Assembly (NCBI RefSeq): GCF_000333275.1
Contig: NZ_BACU01000503.1
Span: forward strand, 1 to 36,745
Direction: 5' to 3'
DNA length: 36,745 nt
From: Azospirillum sp. B4
GTDB lineage: Bacteria > Pseudomonadota > Alphaproteobacteria > Azospirillales > Azospirillaceae
Both the position numbers and the translations under genes were made by a program. Below the pieces are notes generated by a model. It did not search any database. It was not told where the DNA came from and saw only the letters and a program-made list of their open reading frames with translations. This document shows, piece after piece, positions 1 through 8,476 of the stretch. Position 1 is the stretch's first letter. Each line of letters opens with the position of its first letter.

Positions 1-1301
1 CGTTGACCGTCAGGTCGGATGACGAGATCCGGGACATGGTGGGCGCGCTCAACCGGATGATGGAGAATCTGCGGGCGACGGCCGGGATCGCCGACACGGT
101 GGCCAACGGCGACCTGACGGTGGAGGCCAAGCCCCTGTCCGACAAGGACACGCTGGGCATCGCGCTGAAGCGCATGATCGTCAACCTGCGGGCGACGGCG
201 CAGGTGGCCGACACGGTCGCCGACGGCGACCTGACGGTGGAGGCCAAGCCGCTGTCCGACAAGGATGTCCTGGGTCTGGCGCTGAAGCGCATGGTGGAGA
301 AGCTGCGGGAGGTCGTGGGCGAAGCGACGTCGGCGTCGGAGAACGTGTCGTCGGGCAGCCAGGAGCTGTCGGCGACAGCGGAGGAGCTGTCGCAAGGGGC
401 GACGGAGCAGGCGTCGGCGGCGGAGGAGGCGTCGGCGTCGATGGAGCAGATGGCGGCGAACATCAAGCAGAACGCGGACAACGCCAGCCAGACGGAGAAG
501 ATCGCGCGGCAGTCGGCGGTGGACGCGCAGAGCAGTGGGGAGGCGGTGACGCGGGCGGTGCAGGCGATGCGGACGATCGCGGAGAAGATCACGATCGTGC
601 AGGAGATCGCGCGGCAGACGGACCTTCTGGCGCTGAACGCGGCGGTGGAGGCGGCGCGGGCTGGCGAGCACGGCCGGGGCTTCGCGGTGGTGGCGTCGGA
701 GGTGCGCAAGCTGGCGGAGCGCAGCCAGACGGCGGCGGCGGAGATCAGCACGATGTCGTCGCAGACGGTTCAGGCGGCGCAGGAGGCGGGGGAGATGCTG
801 ACGCGGCTGGTTCCGGACATCAAGAAGACGGCGGAGCTGGTGGCGGAGATCAGCGCGGCGTGCCGGGAGCAGGACATCGGCGGGGAGCAGATCAACCAGG
901 CGATCCAGCAGCTGGACAAGGTGACGCAGCAGAACGCCAGCGCGTCGGAGCAGATGTCGGCGACGTCGGAGGAACTGGCGGCGCAGTCGGAGCAGTTGCA
1001 GGCCAGCATCGCCTACTTCCGCGTGGATGGCCGGGTAGATGGCCGGATGGAGGCCCCGTCGGGCCCCGTGCGGCGGCCGTCCCGGGCGGCGGTGGCCAGC
1101 GCCGCCAAACCGGTGCCCGCTTCGGGTGCGGCTGGGCGGCAGGGGGGGCCTCGGGCGGTGAACGGGCACGGGTATAACGGCCGCGCCATCGCGGCGCCGG
1201 CGCGCGCCGGCACGGGCCGCAAGGCGGCGGCGGGCGGCTTCGCCCTGGATCTGACCACCGGCGCCGGCGACGCCCGCGACGCCGAATTCGAGAAATACTG
1301 A
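1..1301 (+). CDS. Methyl-accepting chemotaxis protein, 5' truncated by window edge
   Basis: This is the C-terminal 432 residues of a chemoreceptor that passes ligand signals to CheA/CheW. The reading frame is open to the window edge and the matching region of the second receptor starts far downstream of its own ATG, so the sensor domain and membrane segments lie outside. Visible parts are the end of a HAMP domain, two further HAMP-like repeats, the long methylated coiled coil, the conserved hairpin tip ([20 protein letters not shown]), a flexible Ala/Gly/Pro-rich linker and a C-terminal EFEKY. Over 1299 aligned bases it differs from the receptor at 1885-3879 at only 16 positions by my count, 14 of them after base 1011, with no indels. 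It sits 6 bp before cheW and is clearly co-transcribed with it. Confidence 0.95.
   Translation, partial: LTVRSDDEIRDMVGALNRMMENLRATAGIADTVANGDLTVEAKPLSDKDTLGIALKRMIVNLRATAQVADTVADGDLTVEAKPLSDKDVLGLALKRMVEKLREVVGEATSASENVSSGSQELSATAEELSQGATEQASAAEEASASMEQMAANIKQNADNASQTEKIARQSAVDAQSSGEAVTRAVQAMRTIAEKITIVQEIARQTDLLALNAAVEAARAGEHGRGFAVVASEVRKLAERSQTAAAEISTMSSQTVQAAQEAGEMLTRLVPDIKKTAELVAEISAACREQDIGGEQINQAIQQLDKVTQQNASASEQMSATSEELAAQSEQLQASIAYFRVDGRVDGRMEAPSGPVRRPSRAAVASAAKPVPASGAAGRQGGPRAVNGHGYNGRAIAAPARAGTGRKAAAGGFALDLTTGAGDARDAEFEKY
1..1301 (+). repeat. Long direct repeat, copy 1 (receptor 3' region)
   Basis: Bases 3-1301 align without gaps to 2581-3879 at an offset of 2578. I count 16 substitutions: positions 3 and 377, then 14 from 1016 to the stop codon. 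Only five change an amino acid, all in the linker. The uneven spread fits recent gene conversion or a recent duplication, with divergence concentrated in the unconstrained tail. Confidence 0.97.
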
Positions 1302-1307
1302 GGTTCC

Positions 1308-1856
1308 GTGGCTATCATGAACAGCCTGACCGAAACCTCCCGGGAAGCCCAGTTCGTCACGCTCGGCATCGAGCGCGAGGTCTACGCCGTTCCGGTCCAG
1401 TCGGTGGTGGAAATCCTGGACATGCGTCCGGTGTTCCGCATCCCCGAAGCCCCGCCCTACCTTGCCGGCCTCATCGACGTGCGCGGCCGTGGCGTCCCGG
1501 TGATAGACCTGCGGCTGAAGCTGGGCCTGTCCCCCCGCGCGGCGACCGAACACACCCGCATCCTGGTTCTCGAGGTTCCTATCAACGGTCGGGAAACCGC
1601 CCTGGGCCTGATCGCCGACCGCGTGTTCGAGGTCATGCCGCTGGACCTGAGCCAGTTGGAGGCGCCGCCCGACATCGGTGTGGCGTGGCGTTCCGATTAC
1701 ATCCGCGGCGTCGGCCGTCGCGGCGATGGCTTCGTCATCGTTTTCGACCTGGCGACGCTGTTCACCACGGAAGAGGCGTCCGTGATCGGCGGTAAGGCCC
1801 CGTCCGACGTGATGGCCGCGTCGGCGGAGCCTATGCCGGGAGCCGGCACCCTGTAG
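1308..1856 (+). CDS. cheW: Chemotaxis scaffold protein CheW
   Basis: CheW is the cytoplasmic adaptor that joins receptors to the kinase CheA. The 182-residue product has a single CheW domain at about residues 12-160, seen in the opening strand [15 protein letters not shown], the [19 protein letters not shown] segment and the later [11 protein letters not shown] segment. I chose the GTG at 1308 because GAGG lies 4-5 nt upstream, overlapping the receptor stop; the ATG at 1317 is the alternative. The gene lies between two nearly identical receptor genes, so the encoded scaffold probably serves both. The last 20 residues are low-complexity and variable. Confidence 0.95.
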   Translation: MAIMNSLTETSREAQFVTLGIEREVYAVPVQSVVEILDMRPVFRIPEAPPYLAGLIDVRGRGVPVIDLRLKLGLSPRAATEHTRILVLEVPINGRETALGLIADRVFEVMPLDLSQLEAPPDIGVAWRSDYIRGVGRRGDGFVIVFDLATLFTTEEASVIGGKAPSDVMAASAEPMPGAGTL

Positions 1857-1884
1857 ACAATTCGACGATCAAGGATTCTTCGCG

Positions 1885-3879
1885 ATGCGCATGACCATCA
1901 AGCTGAAACTCGGGCTGACCTTCGCCGTCATCGTCGCCTTGTCGACCACCAGCGCCGTGCTGGGCGTGCAGAAGCTGGCCGCCTTGGATGACAGCCTCCA
2001 CCATATGGCCCAGGGGCCGATGCAGCAGATCAAGCTGGCCCAGGACCTGTACACCGATCTGATGACCGTGACACGGTCGGAGAAGAGCCTGCTGCTGGCG
2101 GACAGCAAGGAACTGGTGAGCCAGTACGAGGCGCGGATCGGTAAGGAACAGCAGGCGCTGGAAGCGGATCGGGCCAAGCTGGACAGCCTGACCTCCGGGG
2201 ACAGCAACAAGAAGGTCGCTGCCTTCACCGCCGTGTGGAAGCAATACCTGCCTATCCAGAATCGTGTCATCGCTCTGGCCAAGGGCGAGCAGCGGGAAGA
2301 GGCTGTGCGTCTGTCCCGCGTGGAGGGGCGCCAGGTGCTGGACGCCGCCGACGCGGCACTGGATGAGGTGGTGGCGCTGGCCCAGGCCAACATGACCCAG
2401 ACGGAGGCCGCCGCCAGCGCCCAGTATGAAACCGCGCGCAGCATGCTGGTCGCCACGGTGATCATCTCGCTGCTGGTCGCGCTGGCCGCCGCCTCCTGGA
2501 TCCTGATCACCATCAGCCGAGGCCTGCAGGGCGCCATCCGCTTGGCCAACGGCGTCGCCCGTGGCGACCTGGACCAGTCGCTGACCGTCAGGTCGGATGA
2601 CGAGATCCGGGACATGGTGGGCGCGCTCAACCGGATGATGGAGAATCTGCGGGCGACGGCCGGGATCGCCGACACGGTGGCCAACGGCGACCTGACGGTG
2701 GAGGCCAAGCCCCTGTCCGACAAGGACACGCTGGGCATCGCGCTGAAGCGCATGATCGTCAACCTGCGGGCGACGGCGCAGGTGGCCGACACGGTCGCCG
2801 ACGGCGACCTGACGGTGGAGGCCAAGCCGCTGTCCGACAAGGATGTCCTGGGTCTGGCGCTGAAGCGCATGGTGGAGAAGCTGCGGGAGGTCGTGGGCGA
2901 AGCGACGTCGGCGTCGGAGAACGTGTCGTCGGGCAGCCAGGAGCTGTCGGCGACGGCGGAGGAGCTGTCGCAAGGGGCGACGGAGCAGGCGTCGGCGGCG
3001 GAGGAGGCGTCGGCGTCGATGGAGCAGATGGCGGCGAACATCAAGCAGAACGCGGACAACGCCAGCCAGACGGAGAAGATCGCGCGGCAGTCGGCGGTGG
3101 ACGCGCAGAGCAGTGGGGAGGCGGTGACGCGGGCGGTGCAGGCGATGCGGACGATCGCGGAGAAGATCACGATCGTGCAGGAGATCGCGCGGCAGACGGA
3201 CCTTCTGGCGCTGAACGCGGCGGTGGAGGCGGCGCGGGCTGGCGAGCACGGCCGGGGCTTCGCGGTGGTGGCGTCGGAGGTGCGCAAGCTGGCGGAGCGC
3301 AGCCAGACGGCGGCGGCGGAGATCAGCACGATGTCGTCGCAGACGGTTCAGGCGGCGCAGGAGGCGGGGGAGATGCTGACGCGGCTGGTTCCGGACATCA
3401 AGAAGACGGCGGAGCTGGTGGCGGAGATCAGCGCGGCGTGCCGGGAGCAGGACATCGGCGGGGAGCAGATCAACCAGGCGATCCAGCAGCTGGACAAGGT
3501 GACGCAGCAGAACGCCAGCGCGTCGGAGCAGATGTCGGCGACGTCGGAGGAACTGGCGGCGCAGTCGGAGCAGTTGCAGGCCAGCATCGCCTATTTCCGC
3601 GTGGATGGCCGGGTAGATGGCCGGATGGAGGCCCCGTCGGGCCCCGTGCGGCGGCCGTCCCGGGCGGCGGTGGCCAGTGCCGCCAAACCGGTGCCTGCTT
3701 CGGGTGCGGCTGGGCGGCAGGGGACCCCCCGGGCGGCGAACGGGCACGGGCATAACGGCCGCGCCGTCGCGGCGCCGGCGCGCGCCGGGACCGGCCGCAA
3801 GGCGGCGACGGGCGGCTTCGCCCTGGATCTGACCACCGGCGCCGGCGACGCCCGCGACGCCGAATTCGAGAAGTACTGA
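1885..3879 (+). CDS. Methyl-accepting chemotaxis protein with 4-helix-bundle sensor and tandem HAMP repeats
   Basis: This is a complete 664-residue transmembrane chemoreceptor. Residues about 9-28 form TM1 and 31-185 are a helical periplasmic domain of the 4HB_MCP type. Residues 188-210 form TM2, 211-258 are HAMP, and two more HAMP-like units follow with an exact 39-residue period (117 bp). The signalling helices span about 340-565 with the hairpin tip near 428-460. Residues 571-644 are a disordered linker, and the protein ends in EFEKY, which resembles the NWETF pentapeptide that tethers CheR/CheB. AAGGA lies 9 nt before the ATG. Codon use switches inside the gene: Ala is mostly GCC in the sensor half and almost always GCG in the signalling core. 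The ligand cannot be predicted. Confidence 0.96.
   Translation: MRMTIKLKLGLTFAVIVALSTTSAVLGVQKLAALDDSLHHMAQGPMQQIKLAQDLYTDLMTVTRSEKSLLLADSKELVSQYEARIGKEQQALEADRAKLDSLTSGDSNKKVAAFTAVWKQYLPIQNRVIALAKGEQREEAVRLSRVEGRQVLDAADAALDEVVALAQANMTQTEAAASAQYETARSMLVATVIISLLVALAAASWILITISRGLQGAIRLANGVARGDLDQSLTVRSDDEIRDMVGALNRMMENLRATAGIADTVANGDLTVEAKPLSDKDTLGIALKRMIVNLRATAQVADTVADGDLTVEAKPLSDKDVLGLALKRMVEKLREVVGEATSASENVSSGSQELSATAEELSQGATEQASAAEEASASMEQMAANIKQNADNASQTEKIARQSAVDAQSSGEAVTRAVQAMRTIAEKITIVQEIARQTDLLALNAAVEAARAGEHGRGFAVVASEVRKLAERSQTAAAEISTMSSQTVQAAQEAGEMLTRLVPDIKKTAELVAEISAACREQDIGGEQINQAIQQLDKVTQQNASASEQMSATSEELAAQSEQLQASIAYFRVDGRVDGRMEAPSGPVRRPSRAAVASAAKPVPASGAAGRQGTPRAANGHGHNGRAVAAPARAGTGRKAATGGFALDLTTGAGDARDAEFEKY
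2581..3879 (+). repeat. Long direct repeat, copy 2 (receptor 3' region)
   Basis: This is the partner of the repeat at 1-1301. The two copies flank cheW, so recombination between them would delete cheW plus one receptor sensor domain and leave a single fused receptor gene. Each copy also contains two 117-bp units (2644-2760 and 2761-2877 here; 66-182 and 183-299 in copy 1) that encode the repeated HAMP-like segments. Confidence 0.97.
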
Positions 3880-4764
3880 GTGTTGGCCAGCGACCAAGCG
3901 GAGGCGGCCCGCAAGGCGGTGGCCGCCACCGCCGACCGTCTGAGCGGCCGGGATTTCCGCCGCCTGGCGGCGTTCATCCAGGATTACAGCGGCATCAAGA
4001 TGCCGGAGACCAAAAAGACCATGGTCGAAGGCCGCCTGCGCAAGCGCGTGGCGGCCACCGGGGCGGCCGATCTGGCGGATTATTGCGCGCGCCTGTTCGA
4101 TGAGGATGGCCTGGCGGACGAGGCCGTCCACCTGATCGACGTCGTCACCACCAACAAGACGGAATTCTTCCGGGAGCCGGAGCATTTCCGCATCCTGGAT
4201 GAGGTGGTGCTACCCCGCCTGCTGGCGGAACGCCGCGCCGGCCCGCACACGCCGGTGAAGGTATGGAGCACCGCCAGTTCGATCGGCGCCGAGCCCTACA
4301 CCCTGGCCATGGTCCTGGCCGACGCCAGCCAGCGCCTGGGCGGCTTCCGCATCGACATCCTGGCCACCGACATCTCCACCCGCGTGCTGGAGACGGCGGC
4401 CACCGCCATCTATCCGGAGGAGATGATCGCGCCGGTGCCGCTGGAGATGCGCAAGCGCTTCCTCCTGCGCTCGAAAAATCCGGCGCGGCGGCTGGTGCGC
4501 ATCGCGCCCGAAACGCGGCGCCTGGTCCGGTTCGGCCGCTTGAACCTGATGGACGCCAGCTATCCCGTCGATCGCGACCTGGACGTCATTTTCTGCCGCA
4601 ACATCCTGATCTACTTTGACAAGCCGACGCAGCAGGCGGTGCTGGCGCGCCTGTGCGACCACCTGCGCCCCGGCGGGTACCTGTTCCTCGGCCATTCGGA
4701 ATCGCTGGCGGGATTCGGCCTGCCGGTGAAGCCGATGGGCGCCACCGTCTTCCGGCGCGAGTGA
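3880..4764 (+). CDS. cheR: Chemoreceptor glutamate methyltransferase CheR
   Basis: CheR transfers methyl groups from S-adenosylmethionine to receptor glutamates. The 294-residue protein has the helical N domain (about 22-85), the [13 protein letters not shown] motif at 91-103 with the conserved Arg98, the SAM-binding segment around 129-142, and [15 protein letters not shown] followed by GHSESL near the C terminus. The usual STGEEPY motif reads SIGAEPY, so the first of two acidic residues is Ala; the second, Glu138, is kept. The GTG at 3880 directly follows the receptor TGA with no clear Shine-Dalgarno, which suggests translational coupling; TTG 3883 is an alternative. cheB follows after 7 bp. 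Confidence 0.95.
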   Translation: MLASDQAEAARKAVAATADRLSGRDFRRLAAFIQDYSGIKMPETKKTMVEGRLRKRVAATGAADLADYCARLFDEDGLADEAVHLIDVVTTNKTEFFREPEHFRILDEVVLPRLLAERRAGPHTPVKVWSTASSIGAEPYTLAMVLADASQRLGGFRIDILATDISTRVLETAATAIYPEEMIAPVPLEMRKRFLLRSKNPARRLVRIAPETRRLVRFGRLNLMDASYPVDRDLDVIFCRNILIYFDKPTQQAVLARLCDHLRPGGYLFLGHSESLAGFGLPVKPMGATVFRRE

Positions 4765-4771
4765 CCGGCCC

Positions 4772-5860
4772 ATGTCCCGCAAGATTCGGGTTCTGGTCAT
4801 CGACGATTCCGCGTCCGTCCGCCAGGTCATGACCGATATCCTGCAATCGGACCCTGAGATCGAGGTGATGGCGACGGCGTCGGATCCCTTCGTCGCCGCG
4901 CGCCGCATCCAGCAGGAGGTGCCGGATGTCATCACCCTGGACGTGGAAATGCCGCGCATGGACGGCATCACCTTCCTGCGCCGGCTGATGTCGCAGCGGC
5001 CGGTTCCGGTGGTCATCTGCTCCTCCCTGGCCGAGGCCGGATCCGAAACGGCCGCCCAAGCCTGGGAGGCGGGGGCGGTTGAGGTCATCCTGAAGCCCCG
5101 CGTCGGTGCGGCGGATTTTCTGCTGGAGGCGAAAATCCGCATCTGTGACGTCGTCAAGGCGGCGGCGCGGGCACGGCTGCGGAATGTCCAGGGTGCCGCG
5201 TCGCCGCAGGCACGCACGCCGGAACGGAAGCTCACGGCGGATGTCGTCCTGCCGCCGCCCCTGGTCCGTCATCACGCCATGGCCAGGACCACGGAAACGG
5301 TGGTCTGCATCGGCGCGTCGACGGGCGGCACCGAATCCCTGAGGGTGGTGCTGCAGGCGCTGCCCGCCGCCAGCCCGGGCATGGTCGTGGTGCAGCACAT
5401 GCCGGAGCGGTTCACGGAGGCGTTCGCCCGCCGGCTCGATGGCCTGTGCGAGATGGAGGTCAAGGAGGCGGAGGACGGCGACACGGTGATGCGCGGACGG
5501 GTGCTGATCGCGCCCGGGAACCGCCACATGCTGCTGCAACGCAGCGGCGCGCGTTATTATGTCTCGGTCAAGGATGGGCCGTTGGTGTCGCGGCACCGTC
5601 CGTCCGTGGACGTCCTGTTCCGCTCCGCCGCGACCCATGTCGGCCCCAACGGCGTCGGCATCCTCATGACCGGCATGGGGGACGACGGCGCCCGGGGGTT
5701 GCTGGAGATGAAGGCGGCGGGCGCCCACACCGTCGCCCAGGATGAGGCCACGTCCGTGGTTTTCGGCATGCCGCGGGAGGCCATCGCGCTGGGCGCCGCC
5801 GGGAAGGTTCTGCCCTTGGACCAGATCGCCGCCGAAATCATCCGGGCGGGCAACCGCTGA
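4772..5860 (+). CDS. cheB: Chemoreceptor methylesterase/response regulator CheB
   Basis: CheB removes methyl groups from receptor glutamates and can deamidate glutamines when phosphorylated by CheA. The 362-residue protein has a receiver domain at 4-120, with the acidic pair Asp11-Asp12, phospho-acceptor Asp57 ([11 protein letters not shown]) and Lys108. A linker at about 125-172 leads to the esterase domain, with catalytic Ser183 (GASTGG), His209 (VVVQHMPE) and Asp305 (GMGDDGARG). All key residues are present, so it should be active. It is the last gene of the chemotaxis operon here and converges on the DUF1801 gene 15 bp away. Confidence 0.96.
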   Translation: MSRKIRVLVIDDSASVRQVMTDILQSDPEIEVMATASDPFVAARRIQQEVPDVITLDVEMPRMDGITFLRRLMSQRPVPVVICSSLAEAGSETAAQAWEAGAVEVILKPRVGAADFLLEAKIRICDVVKAAARARLRNVQGAASPQARTPERKLTADVVLPPPLVRHHAMARTTETVVCIGASTGGTESLRVVLQALPAASPGMVVVQHMPERFTEAFARRLDGLCEMEVKEAEDGDTVMRGRVLIAPGNRHMLLQRSGARYYVSVKDGPLVSRHRPSVDVLFRSAATHVGPNGVGILMTGMGDDGARGLLEMKAAGAHTVAQDEATSVVFGMPREAIALGAAGKVLPLDQIAAEIIRAGNR

Positions 5861-5875
5861 CGACGGCGATCCACC

Positions 5876-6280
5876 TCACGCGCCGCGGCCGAGACGCCGC
5901 AGGATGTCACAGTGGGCCGCCGCGATGAGGGCCTTCAGCGCCAGGGCGTCCGGCGGCTGGCCCCAACGCAGCTTCACATGGCGCATGCGCTTGCCCGACC
6001 CTTGCAGCAGGCCGGTGGGGTCTTCCAGGGCGGCGCCGTGGAAGAAGCCCACGCTGGCGTGGCCTGAGAAGGCGTTGACGTAGGCGAAGGCGGCGTCACC
6101 CACGCAGGCCGTGGGGTGGCCATCGTGGACGAGTTCGCGGACGTCGGGGCCGCAGGCGCGCAACTCCCCGAACCAGGGCTGGACCAGGCGGCGCATCCCG
6201 TCGTCGTGCACGAACCAGGCATCGACGGCCGGATCGCGCCGAACGGCGCCGGGCAATAGGAAGAGCGCATCGGTCGTCAT
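5876..6280 (-). CDS. DUF1801 domain protein
   Basis: The product is a 134-residue soluble protein. It matches the DUF1801 (YdhG-like) pattern: an N-terminal DPAVDAWF segment, a central YVNAFSGHASVGFFHGA, then DPTGLLQGSGKRMRHVK. The biochemical role of the family is not settled; some members are described as iron-chaperone-like. The ATG at 6280 gives the natural family start, with only a weak GAGA-type ribosome site. It follows the cytochrome c gene by 38 bp on the same strand and may be the last gene of that transcript, though nothing in the sequence links their functions. Confidence 0.8.
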   Translation of the reverse strand: MTTDALFLLPGAVRRDPAVDAWFVHDDGMRRLVQPWFGELRACGPDVRELVHDGHPTACVGDAAFAYVNAFSGHASVGFFHGAALEDPTGLLQGSGKRMRHVKLRWGQPPDALALKALIAAAHCDILRRLGRGA

Positions 6281-6318
6281 GAGGTCTCGCTGTCCAGCGC
6301 CCTGCGGATAGGTTCCTT

Positions 6319-6759
6319 TTACGGCGTCTTGCGCAGCGCCGCCACCTCCTCCACCGGCACGTCGTCGGTATAGGCGTTGCCGAAATGGGTGCGAACATAG
6401 GTGACGACGGCGGCGATCTGGGCGTCGTCCATCATGGTGCGGAAGGCCGGCATGCCCTTGCTGCCGTTCATCACCAGGGTGACGGGATAGCCCCAGGCCG
6501 CCAGGTTGGTGTCGTTGGCCAGGGCCGGGTAATAGCCCGCCCCCTTGCCGCCCTTGCCGTCCGGCATGTGACAGGCGGCGCAGACGGATTTGAACAGCGC
6601 CTCGCCGTCCCGCTGGGGGAACTGGGTATAGCCCAGCAGGTTGGCGTGCCGGGTGGAGGCGGCGGGCGGCGCCTCATCGCCCCGGGCCGGACCGGGGGCC
6701 GGCAGGGCGAGGAGCGCGGTCACCGCGAGGAGGAGGGCGGGGCAGATGGCTTTCGTCAT
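6319..6759 (-). CDS. Exported c-type cytochrome, probable electron acceptor of the adjacent amine oxidase
   Basis: The 146-residue product has a Sec signal peptide (about 1-26) and one haem c site, CAACH, at about residues 60-64. The likely axial Met is in the NGSKGMPAFRTMM segment, as in class I cytochromes c. AGGAG lies 7 nt before the ATG, and the start is only 11 bp after the stop of the flavin amine oxidase gene, so the two are almost surely translated from one mRNA. By analogy with NicA2/CycN of Pseudomonas, it probably takes electrons from the periplasmic flavoenzyme and hands them to the respiratory chain. The partner role is inference; the haem-binding cytochrome call is secure. Confidence 0.92.
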   Translation of the reverse strand: MTKAICPALLLAVTALLALPAPGPARGDEAPPAASTRHANLLGYTQFPQRDGEALFKSVCAACHMPDGKGGKGAGYYPALANDTNLAAWGYPVTLVMNGSKGMPAFRTMMDDAQIAAVVTYVRTHFGNAYTDDVPVEEVAALRKTP

Positions 6760-6770
6760 GGCGGTTCTCC

Positions 6771-8363
6771 TCACGCGGCGACGACGCGGTGGTGCAGGCG
6801 GGAGATGGCGTCCAGCGCCGACAGGATGGCCCCTTCCTGCCAGGCGACCAGGTTGGACAGATGGTCGCCGGCCAGGATGACGCGGCCGTTCAGCTCCGCC
6901 AGGTTGCGGTAGTGCTTGGCGCGCAGCTCGGGTGTCCAGGCGGCGGCGCAGCCCATGGTGGTGGGGGAGCGGTGCCAGCTGACCGAGACGCCGGTTTCGA
7001 ACTCCGCCTTGTATTGCGGGTGGATCCGGGCGCCTTGCTCCACCGCCGCCTTGACGCGGTCGGCGGCCGACAGGGCCGCCAGCTCGAAGCCGGGCGCCCC
7101 GCCGGCGAAGGTGCCCAGCAGCACGCCCTTGCCCGGCTTGTTGTAGCCGAAGTTGGGATAGGCGATCTGGCGGATGGGCAGGTCGGTGAAGGTGATGCCG
7201 CCGTAGATGTGGTCGTCCTCTTCCCAGAAGCGGCGCTTGAACTGCAGGCCGGTCTTGACGGCGGTGAAGTAGGACAGGGCGTTCATGCCCGCCTTCATCT
7301 CCGCGCCGACCTGCACGTCCAGCTGGCTCAGCACCGTCAGGGGCAGGGTGCAGACGCACCAGTCGCCCTTGGCTTGGCGCTGGTCCTTGCCGGTGCGGGC
7401 ATCGACATAGCTGACGGTGACGCCTTTCTCATCCTGGTGGATGGCTGTCACCTTGGCGTTCAGGGTGGTGATGTCGGCCAAGGTCTTGCCGATGGCCTTG
7501 GGTGTGCTGTCCATGCCGCCCACCGGTTGGAAGATGGTGGACTGCCACTGGTGGGTCTGGCCGAAGGTCAGGGCGCGCCACACGTCGGACTGCAGCAGGT
7601 CGGTCAGGGCGATGGGCTGGCCGCCCACCGGGTCCGGCATCAGGCCGCCGCCCTTGTTGACGGCGTAGCCCCGGCGCTCCGCGCTGTCATGGCCGGCGAC
7701 GTAGGCGTAGTTCCTGTCCAGGGCGCCCCATTCCTTCAACGCCTCCAGCAGCGTTTCCTGGTCATCCTTGCCGACGGCCTGATCCAGCTTGTCCTGGCGG
7801 GCGGTCCTGGCCAGCAGCTCCGCCACGTGGCCTTGGAAGTCAGCCTGCACCTCGCGGAAGCGCTGTGGTTTGCCGCCGAAATAAGCATCCGAATGCACAT
7901 ACGCATTATAGTTGACCATGATGAAGGGCTCCAGCGAGACGCCGAACCGCTTCGCGTAGTCGAGGTAGCCGCGGTGGTGATAGGGAATGCGCCAGGGGCC
8001 GGGATTCAGGTACAGCCCGGGGTCGAAGCCGCATTTTTGCGTCTCCCCGCCCAATTCGGTGATGGTGTCGCCGCCCCGGATGGTCCAGGCCCGGCCGCCG
8101 ACCCGATTATTGTATTCCAGCAACTCCACGGCATAACCGGCATTGCGTAATTCCAGGGCGGAGACAAGCCCGGCCCAGCCGGCGCCCAGTACGACTACTT
8201 TCGTGCCCTTGGGGGCGCCCTGTAGTTTTATTGGGCCGGTATATTGCGAGTCCGCCGCCAATCCCAGGCTGGTCATGGTCTGATACATGGCGGAACTGCC
8301 GGCCACGGCGCCGATCATGCGGAACAGGTCCCGTCTTTTGAGTATGGATGCCCCCTTGTCCAT
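6771..8363 (-). CDS. Tat-exported flavin monoamine oxidase/dehydrogenase
   Basis: This 530-residue FAD enzyme of the amine-oxidase family oxidises an amine to an imine, which hydrolyses to an aldehyde or oxo acid. The N terminus has a twin-arginine motif at Arg10-Arg11 (KRRDLFRMIG) before a hydrophobic stretch, so it is exported folded with FAD. The dinucleotide fold shows GAGWAG at 60-65, with the acidic LLEYNNRVGGR following. The C-terminal FAD segment GRVILAGDHLSN is near residue 493. A textbook AGGAGG sits 4 nt before the ATG. The substrate is unknown; the family includes nicotine, polyamine and amino-acid oxidases. The adjacent cytochrome c suggests it works as a dehydrogenase. Confidence 0.9.
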   Translation of the reverse strand: MDKGASILKRRDLFRMIGAVAGSSAMYQTMTSLGLAADSQYTGPIKLQGAPKGTKVVVLGAGWAGLVSALELRNAGYAVELLEYNNRVGGRAWTIRGGDTITELGGETQKCGFDPGLYLNPGPWRIPYHHRGYLDYAKRFGVSLEPFIMVNYNAYVHSDAYFGGKPQRFREVQADFQGHVAELLARTARQDKLDQAVGKDDQETLLEALKEWGALDRNYAYVAGHDSAERRGYAVNKGGGLMPDPVGGQPIALTDLLQSDVWRALTFGQTHQWQSTIFQPVGGMDSTPKAIGKTLADITTLNAKVTAIHQDEKGVTVSYVDARTGKDQRQAKGDWCVCTLPLTVLSQLDVQVGAEMKAGMNALSYFTAVKTGLQFKRRFWEEDDHIYGGITFTDLPIRQIAYPNFGYNKPGKGVLLGTFAGGAPGFELAALSAADRVKAAVEQGARIHPQYKAEFETGVSVSWHRSPTTMGCAAAWTPELRAKHYRNLAELNGRVILAGDHLSNLVAWQEGAILSALDAISRLHHRVVAA

Positions 8364-8400
8364 GCCACCTCCTGTCCTGTCGGGGGACGGCCGCGCCGGC

Positions 8401-8436
8401 GCATGGGCATGGGGGCCCCCCGTTCGCCGCCCATGC
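8401..8436. repeat. Inverted repeat between two minus-strand genes
   Basis: GCATGGGC at 8401-8408 pairs with GCCCATGC at 8429-8436, and the 20-nt loop contains a G5C5 block. It lies after the stop of the secreted unknown gene and before the amine oxidase. It could weaken read-through, but no T-run follows on the minus strand, so I do not call it a terminator. Confidence 0.35.
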
Positions 8437-8476
8437 CGGGCCGGGGCTATGCAATTCGCTCGCCAGGTTCCCAGGC

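Noticed and set aside
1831..4185. 784-codon open frame on the minus strand
   Set aside because: It is antisense to the receptor and cheR genes; long open shadow frames are common in GC-rich DNA and its translation has no domain.
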